From a bacterium (GTDB lineage: Bacteria; Ratteibacteria; UBA8468; B48-G9; JAFGKM01), in NCBI GenBank assembly GCA_035371905.1, contig DAORXQ010000009.1, positions 1 to 36,434 of the forward strand: DNA of 36,434 nt, written 5' to 3'. The position numbers and the translations under genes are program-made. The notes beneath the pieces are model-generated. The model had not been told where the DNA came from. It ran no database searches and was given only the letters and a program-made list of their open reading frames with translations. Below, piece after piece: positions 31,275 through 36,434 of this stretch. Positions within the stretch are counted from its first letter, which is position 1; each line of letters opens with the position of its first letter.

Positions 31275-32984
31275 ATGATACCGAGAGAAGAACATCCAAG
31301 ACCGGATTTTAAAAGAAAAGAATGGATAAATTTAAATGGAAGTTGGGATTTTGAAATAGACCTATCAAATACAGGTATTGAGAAAAAATATTATCTACCT
31401 GAAAAAAAATTTAAAGAAAAAATAATTGTTCCTTTTCCTCCTGAAAGTAAACTTTCAGGAATTGAAAACAAGGACTTTATGGTATCTGTATGGTATAAAA
31501 GAAAAATTGCAATCCCTGAAAACTGGAGAAATAAAAGGATATTTTTAAATTTTGGTGCGGTTGATTTTCTTACAAATGTTTGGATAAATGGAGAAAAAAT
31601 TGGAACCCATATAGGTGGGTATACTCCTTTTAGATTTGAAATAACAGAATTTTTAAAAAGTGAAAATATTCTTGTTGTCAATGCCTATGATGACAACAGA
31701 AATTTTTTACAACCCTGTGGAAAACAGTCCCAAAAGTATAACTCCTATGGATGTCATTACACAAGAGTAACTGGAATATGGCAGACAGTTTATCTTGAAG
31801 GTACAGGTAAGAACTATATTAAAAATTTTAGAATTTATCCTGATTATGATACAGGAAGAGTTTTATTTTTAGTTGAAATTGAAGGAATGGGTAATTTGAA
31901 GGTTGAAGTATATGCTGAAAATGAAAAATCTGTGGAAAAAGAGGCGTATGGAAGCAAATTCATTTTTTTAGAGACAGATATTAAAGATTTTATACCATGG
32001 AGTTTTGAAAATCCTTTTCTTTATGATGTCAGATTCTCTCTTTATTCAGATGGTAAAAAAGAGGATGAGGTATGTTCATATTTTGGTTTCAGAAAGATTG
32101 AGATAAGAGATAAAAAAATTTTTCTTAATAAAAAACCGATTTTTATGAGGATGGTTCTTGACCAGGGGTATTATCCTGATGGAATCTATACAGCACCTGA
32201 TGAAAACTCAATTATAAATGATATAAAAATAGCAAAGGATATGGGATTTAATGGAGCAAGATTACATCAGAAAATTTTTGAACCAATATTCTTATACTGG
32301 GCTGATAAACTTGGATATCTTATATGGGGAGAGTATCCGAACTGGGGAATAAAAAATGGAATTAATCATGAATGTTTTGGAATTTTTGTAAAGGAATGGA
32401 TAGAAAAAATTGAAAGAGATTTCAATCATCCTTCAATAATCGGTTGGTGTCCTTTGAATGAAACAAGTCCATCTCAGGATAACGAACTTGTAAGAACTTT
32501 ATATAGGATTACGAAAAATATTGATAAAACAAGACCTGTTATAGATACTTCTGGATATGTTCATGTTGAAACAGATATTTATGACTGCCACAACTATAAA
32601 CAGAATCCAGAAGAGTTTAAAAAAGATTTTGAGCCATTTAAAAAAAATGATACTATCTGGCAGAATTTTCCACAATTTGATGCTCCTTATAAAGGACAGC
32701 CATACTGGGTAAGTGAATATGGAGGGATATGGTGGGATGTTGAAGGAAAAAAGAATGGATGGGGATATGGAGAAAGACCAAAAACAGAAAATGACTTTAT
32801 TGAAAGATACAGAAAACTTACTGAAATACTTTTAAATCATCCTAAAATATGTGGTTTCTGCTATACTCAACTTTATGATGTAGAACAGGAAGTTAATGGA
32901 CTTTACACATATTCAAGAAAACCAAAATTCAACCCGGAAATAATAAGAAAAATAAATACTCAAAAAGCAGAAATAGAAAAATAA
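31275..32984 (+). CDS. Glycoside hydrolase family 2 enzyme (beta-glycosidase)
   Basis: A 569-residue GH2 protein. The N-terminal jelly-roll (about 1-180, with LNGSWDFEI, WYKRKI and NVWINGEKIG) is followed by an immunoglobulin-like domain (about 182-275) and a TIM barrel. The likely acid/base is E396 in WCPLNET and the nucleophile is E481 in YWVSEYGG. There is no signal peptide, so it acts in the cytoplasm. The protein is short for the family, with no domains after the barrel. Substrate could be a beta-galactoside, -glucuronide or -mannoside; sequence alone does not tell. It has its own promoter and a GGAGG site, and ends in a structured element. Confidence 0.88.
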   Translation: MIPREEHPRPDFKRKEWINLNGSWDFEIDLSNTGIEKKYYLPEKKFKEKIIVPFPPESKLSGIENKDFMVSVWYKRKIAIPENWRNKRIFLNFGAVDFLTNVWINGEKIGTHIGGYTPFRFEITEFLKSENILVVNAYDDNRNFLQPCGKQSQKYNSYGCHYTRVTGIWQTVYLEGTGKNYIKNFRIYPDYDTGRVLFLVEIEGMGNLKVEVYAENEKSVEKEAYGSKFIFLETDIKDFIPWSFENPFLYDVRFSLYSDGKKEDEVCSYFGFRKIEIRDKKIFLNKKPIFMRMVLDQGYYPDGIYTAPDENSIINDIKIAKDMGFNGARLHQKIFEPIFLYWADKLGYLIWGEYPNWGIKNGINHECFGIFVKEWIEKIERDFNHPSIIGWCPLNETSPSQDNELVRTLYRITKNIDKTRPVIDTSGYVHVETDIYDCHNYKQNPEEFKKDFEPFKKNDTIWQNFPQFDAPYKGQPYWVSEYGGIWWDVEGKKNGWGYGERPKTENDFIERYRKLTEILLNHPKICGFCYTQLYDVEQEVNGLYTYSRKPKFNPEIIRKINTQKAEIEK

Positions 32985-32985
32985 T

Positions 32986-33070
32986 ATGGAGGACGTTCTG
33001 CAAAGGGTTAGCACCCTTGGGCATGGGTCTAAAAAACCAATTTATATACGCAGTAACGTCCTCCATTTTT
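32986..33070 (+). ncRNA. Unidentified structured RNA element with long inverted repeat
   Basis: A perfect 12-bp inverted repeat (32986-32997 with 33055-33066) is extended inward by four more pairs, CTGC 32998-33001 with GCAG 33050-33053, across a single bulged base. Inside is a second perfect hairpin, AAGGGT/ACCCTT (33003-33018) with a 4-base loop, then a G-rich and A-rich segment that could form a third stem (TTGG 33017-33020 or GG with CCAA 33037-33040). Five T follow the outer stem, so it may also terminate GH2 transcription. It starts one base after the GH2 stop codon. It does not match any RNA family that I can name. A small mobile element remnant is the main alternative. Confidence 0.5.
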
Positions 33071-33105
33071 AATTATACCTTTAAGTTTCAAAAAGTAAAC
33101 AGATA

Positions 33106-33133
33106 TTGAAAAAAAGAAAAGAGATAGTAAAAT
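33106..33133 (+). promoter_or_regulatory. Promoter of yjbQ, probably giving a leaderless mRNA
   Basis: TTGAAA (33106-33111), 16 bases and TAAAAT (33128-33133) lie so that the ATG at 33141 is eight bases after the -10 box. No ribosome binding site can fit. Confidence 0.5.
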
Positions 33134-33140
33134 AAAAGTA

Positions 33141-33560
33141 ATGAAAAGTTATACTGAATACATCTGGTTCTGCACAGAAAAGAAAGTTGAGTTTATAAAT
33201 ATAACAGAAAAAGTTGAAGAAACAGTCAGAAAAAGCGGAATTAAAGAAGGATTATGTGTTGTAAATGCAATGCATATAACCGCAAGTGTTTTTATAAATG
33301 ATGATGAAAGGGGGTTGCATTCTGACTTTCTTGACTTTCTTGAAAAACTTGCACCACACCAGCCAGTTTCAAAATACAGACATAATCTGACAGGTGAAAC
33401 AAATGCAGACGCTCATTTAAAAAGAACAATAATGGGAAGAGAAGTTGTTATTGCAATTACAGATGGAAAACTTGATTTAGGTCCATGGGAACAGATTTTT
33501 TATGGTGAATTTGATGGACAGAGAAAAAAAAGAGTTTTAATAAAAATAATAGGGGAATAA
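33141..33560 (+). CDS. yjbQ: YjbQ family (UPF0047) protein
   Basis: A 139-residue protein of the YjbQ/UPF0047 family, some members of which have weak thiamine-phosphate synthase activity; the real function is not settled. The conserved residues are visible in VVNAMHITASVFINDDE, KYRHNLTGETNADAHLKRTIMG and LDLGPWEQIFYGEFDGQRKKRVLIKIIG, with the His and Glu cluster of the putative metal site. It is followed after three bases by the FNT channel gene. The length is normal. Confidence 0.9.
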   Translation: MKSYTEYIWFCTEKKVEFINITEKVEETVRKSGIKEGLCVVNAMHITASVFINDDERGLHSDFLDFLEKLAPHQPVSKYRHNLTGETNADAHLKRTIMGREVVIAITDGKLDLGPWEQIFYGEFDGQRKKRVLIKIIGE

Positions 33561-33563
33561 TAT

Positions 33564-34368
33564 ATGGAAAATCTATTTTTAGAACCAAAAGAAATATCTG
33601 AAAAACTTGTAAAAATAGGGATTAAAAAAGCAGAAGGAAACATCTTTGAACTTTTCTTTTTTGGAATCTTTGCAGGTATATATATTGGTTTTGGTGCTCA
33701 ATGTGCATTAACAATTATGAGTGGTGGAACTCTTGACCCTAGATTTACTAAATTTCTTGCAGGAAGTGTTTTCAGTGTTGGACTTATGCTTGTTTTAATC
33801 CCGGGTGCCGAACTTTTTACTGGAAATCTTTTAATGACAATAGGACTTTTTGAAAGAAAATATAATTTTTTAAAACTTTTAAGAAACTGGTTGATTGTTT
33901 ATCTGGGGAATTTTTTAGGGTCTATATTCTTAGCATATATTTTTGAAAACAGGTCTTTGTGGTAATTCTTCAACAGGTTTAACATCTATTGGAGAACTTG
34001 CTGTAAAAGTAGCAGAAACAAAAATAAATTTGAGTTTTACAGAAGCATTTTCAAGAGGAATTCTCTGTAATATGCTGGTATGCCTTGCAGTTATAATGTG
34101 TATTTCCTCTATTACAGTTACAGGGAAAATCTTCGGTATTTATTTCCCCATTATGACATTTGTTGCCTGCGGTTATGAACACTCAATTGCAAATATGTAT
34201 TTCCTTCCAGTTGGTCTTATGGTAAAAGGTAGTTTTATTCGTGAATTTTATTCAATATGGAAAAATCTAATACCTGTGACTCTTGGAAATATAGTAGGAG
34301 GTCTTATAATAGTTGTCTTCCATCCAAAAATGCTTAAAAAAATTTTTTCAAAAAAACATGAATTTTGA
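33564..34368 (+). pseudogene. Formate/nitrite transporter (FNT) family channel, frameshifted
   Basis: Two overlapping frames together make one FNT channel of about 268 residues. The first (33564-33965) covers the first three or four membrane helices with GFGAQCALTIMSGG, PGAELFTGNLLM and LRNWLIVYLGNFLGS. The second (read from about 33943 to 34368) continues KTGLCGNSSTGLTSIGELAVKVAETK, ILCNMLVCLAVIM, FVACGYEHSIANMYFLPVGL and TLGNIVGGLIIVVF, including the channel His. Removing one T from the run of five at 33940-33944 joins them without loss. Such proteins pass formate, nitrite, hydrosulfide or similar small anions. It could be a true inactivation, an assembly error or a programmed +1 shift. Confidence 0.82.
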
Positions 34369-34421
34369 CCTGAACAGAAAAGATAAATTATAATTTCATA
34401 CTATAGAAAGTGAGACAATAT

Positions 34422-34450
34422 TTGTCCAGAATAAAAAAAATAGTTATACT
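34422..34450 (+). promoter_or_regulatory. Possible promoter of the FAD oxidoreductase gene
   Basis: TTGTCC (34422-34427), 17 bases and TATACT (34445-34450), followed by a leader with GGAG at 34480-34483. Confidence 0.5.
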
Positions 34451-34489
34451 TGATTATAAGGAATTCCAAGATTAACAAAGGAGAAACAT

Positions 34490-36434
34490 ATGGATAAAAA
34501 ATATGAACTTGTGGTATGTGGAGGTGGGCTTGCTGGAGTTTGTGCTGCTATTGCTGGAAAACGACTTGGACTTTCTACCTGTATAATTCAGGATAGGCCT
34601 GTTTTTGGAGGAAACGCAAGTTCTGAAATAAGAGTTAATATTGGGGGTGCCTGTTCTTTTAATTCATGGGCAAGGGAAACAGGTATTATATCCGAAATAT
34701 TTCTTGAAGAGAGAAAGAGAAATTTTGAGTATCATCGTACAACATGGAGTAATGGAATTCTTGATATTGTTTTATATGAGTTTTTGAGGAATGAAGGTGT
34801 TGAAATGTATTTGAATACTTCTGTTCGTAAGGCAATTATGAAGTCAAAGGATATAATTGAAGGTGTCTACTGTGTTCAACTTGGAAGCGAAAAAGAATTT
34901 ATTATTTATGGTGATTATTTTATTGATGCGACAGGAGATGGAGTTGTTGGTTTTACTTCAGGAGCAGAATTCAGAATGGGAAGGGAGAGTAAATATGAGT
35001 TTGGAGAAGAACTTGCTCCTGAAAAAGAAGATATGGGGATAATGGGAAATTCTTTACTTTTCCTTGTGAGAGATACAGGAAGACCTGTTAAATATACACC
35101 ACCTTCATGGGCGATTAAATTTGAAAAGGATGATATAACACTCAAAACAAGAGCACATACTTATAAACCAGGATACTGGTGGATAGAAATTGGTTATCCA
35201 TTTGATACAATTTATGATAATGAAGAGATAAAACATAAACTTCTTGCGTATGTTTTTGGTGTATGGGACCATATGAAAAATGCAGAAGACCATGGATTTG
35301 AAAATTTTATTCTTGAGTGGGTGTGTATGGTGCCAGGAAAAAGAGAATCAAGAAGATTTATGGGTGATTATATTTTAAATGAAAATGATATAAAACAGAG
35401 AAAGAAATTTGAAGATGCAATTGCTTATGGAGGATGGTATATTGATTTACATACCCCGGGTGGAATACTTGCAGAAGACAAACCACCAGAACCAACCCAC
35501 ACAATAGAAAAGGAAAAACATATTGAAGAGAAAGATAAAAGATTTGTTTATGTTTATCAGATTCCTTATAGATGCATTTATTCAAAAAATATTAAAAATC
35601 TCTTCTTTGCGGGAAGAAATATAAGTGTGACTCATGTTGCTCTGGGAACTACAAGATTGATGGGAACATGTGCCATTTTAGGTCAAGCAGCAGGAACAGG
35701 TGTTTATTTATGTAAAAAATACAATTTTTCACCAAGAGAAATTTATGAGAAAGGATATTATAAAGAATTGCAGCAGATTTTATTGAGAGAAGGTTGTTTC
35801 ATCCCGGAAATTAAAAATGAGGATAAAAATGATTTATGTCTTAACTCAAAAATTTCTGTTTCCTCAACAAAAAGTTTAAAATTTGAAAAATTTGATGGAG
35901 AAATAAAACTTGATATACCGATGGGAGAAAAAATCCCCCTTAAGGGCAAAGTTAAAAAAATTAAATTAAAATGCAGAATTGAAGAAGATGCTATTTTAAA
36001 ATTTCATTTAAGGAGTTCTTATGACATATGGGATTTCACTTCTCAAAAGGATATTTTATATAAGGAAGTAAAGGTTAAAAAAGGAGATGAAGAAATACTT
36101 ATTGAAATAAATAATCGGTTTGAAAAAGGGATATATTGGTTTTATTTTGAAAAAAATGAAAATGTTTGTTTAAAAACAACCAATGAAACTCTGCCTGGTC
36201 TGTGTCTTGTTTCAAAACCTGGAAAAAATTGGAGATTTGACTGGTCAAGAAGAAATATATATTTTGAGATTGAACCTGAGATTTATCCATTTGATGGAGA
36301 AAATATAATAAGTGGTGTATCAAGACCTGAAAAATGGACAAATGTATGGATATCGGAAAAAAAGATGCCCCAGTATATTGAAGTAGATTTTGAAAAAGAA
36401 AAAGAGTTTAATTTAATTCAATTCATTTTTAATG
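34490..36434 (+). CDS. FAD-dependent oxidoreductase (FAD_oxidored family), truncated by window end
   Basis: The frame is open from the ATG at 34490 to the window edge, 648 codons without a stop. The N-terminal FAD-binding motif reads LVVCGGGLAGVCAAIAGKRLG, with VFGGNASSEIR just after and DYFIDATGDGVVGF near residue 145. NLFFAGRNISVTHVALGTTRLMGTC (about 365-390) completes the flavin site. After about residue 430 comes a beta-rich C-terminal region that resembles an appended sugar-binding type of domain. Such proteins are common in Lentisphaerae, Planctomycetes and related candidate phyla, often beside glycosidases; their substrate is unknown. There is no signal peptide. A GGAG site six bases before the ATG fixes the start. 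Confidence 0.85.
   Translation, partial: MDKKYELVVCGGGLAGVCAAIAGKRLGLSTCIIQDRPVFGGNASSEIRVNIGGACSFNSWARETGIISEIFLEERKRNFEYHRTTWSNGILDIVLYEFLRNEGVEMYLNTSVRKAIMKSKDIIEGVYCVQLGSEKEFIIYGDYFIDATGDGVVGFTSGAEFRMGRESKYEFGEELAPEKEDMGIMGNSLLFLVRDTGRPVKYTPPSWAIKFEKDDITLKTRAHTYKPGYWWIEIGYPFDTIYDNEEIKHKLLAYVFGVWDHMKNAEDHGFENFILEWVCMVPGKRESRRFMGDYILNENDIKQRKKFEDAIAYGGWYIDLHTPGGILAEDKPPEPTHTIEKEKHIEEKDKRFVYVYQIPYRCIYSKNIKNLFFAGRNISVTHVALGTTRLMGTCAILGQAAGTGVYLCKKYNFSPREIYEKGYYKELQQILLREGCFIPEIKNEDKNDLCLNSKISVSSTKSLKFEKFDGEIKLDIPMGEKIPLKGKVKKIKLKCRIEEDAILKFHLRSSYDIWDFTSQKDILYKEVKVKKGDEEILIEINNRFEKGIYWFYFEKNENVCLKTTNETLPGLCLVSKPGKNWRFDWSRRNIYFEIEPEIYPFDGENIISGVSRPEKWTNVWISEKKMPQYIEVDFEKEKEFNLIQFIFN

Noticed and set aside
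33002..33040. Resemblance of the inner part of the structured element to a preQ1 class I aptamer (hairpin then A-rich tail)
   Set aside because: The loop and tail do not match the conserved core, the element follows a stop codon and the next gene has its own promoter after it.
32986..33066. Retron or CRISPR-like origin of the inverted repeat
   Set aside because: No reverse transcriptase, cas gene or repeated unit is present anywhere in the window.

Overview
The window is AT-rich, tightly packed bacterial DNA with many ATGA overlaps and ribosome binding sites of the GGAG type. Three features point to an uncultured anaerobic lineage near the PVC/Omnitrophota-type candidate phyla: prepilin-like proteins (one with the H-X9-DG signature), a cytoplasmic family-2 glycosidase next to a large FAD-dependent oxidoreductase, and a Mrp-linked group 4 [NiFe] hydrogenase. 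This placement is inferred from gene content only. The tRNA stems are almost pure G/C in an AT-rich background, which would suit a warm habitat, but this is weak evidence.

Layout. 1-1934 (minus): two prepilin-like genes behind lysC. 2005-3348 (plus): a soluble PAS-PAS-HD-GYP protein. 3345-8620 (minus): a class III aminotransferase, an M20 amidohydrolase and a Gfo/Idh dehydrogenase, followed directly by rpsP-trmD-rplS-yraN. 8716-9270 (minus): a stand-alone CoaC. 9351-10824 (plus): an overlapping Ser/Thr kinase and metallophosphoesterase. 10810-11856 (minus): tRNA-Arg(CCG), a TPR-like membrane-anchored protein and a small secreted protein. 11966-23670 (minus): a 16-gene respiratory hydrogenase operon. 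23752-27950 (minus): a cobalamin riboswitch with terminator, then an H-X9-DG prepilin, btuF, cobA, btuC and btuD. 28037-28165: tRNA-Lys(UUU). 28390-31142 (minus): rpiB-pabB-pabC. 31275-36434 (plus): a GH2 glycosidase, an unexplained 85-nt structured element, YjbQ, a frameshifted FNT channel and a truncated FAD oxidoreductase.

How the genes work together. The hydrogenase operon encodes a HydB/HydG-like iron-sulfur/flavin NAD(P) module, polyferredoxins, a [NiFe] catalytic core with all four nickel cysteines (NuoB/C/D/H-like), two antiporter-like ion-pumping subunits and the small Mrp subunits. It looks like one membrane complex that exchanges electrons between NAD(P)H, ferredoxin and H2 and couples this to Na+/H+ movement. 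The B12 operon imports corrinoid and adenosylates it under riboswitch control. Its first gene is a pilin-like protein, whose stop codon abuts the btuF start.

The most unusual signals are: (1) the hydrogenase-Mrp-NAD(P) supercluster, including one pump subunit that lacks the conserved membrane glutamate; (2) the prepilin under a B12 riboswitch; (3) the 16-bp inverted-repeat RNA element at 32986-33070; (4) at least three genes whose promoters place the transcription start on the start codon, suggesting leaderless mRNAs; (5) the frameshifted FNT channel.
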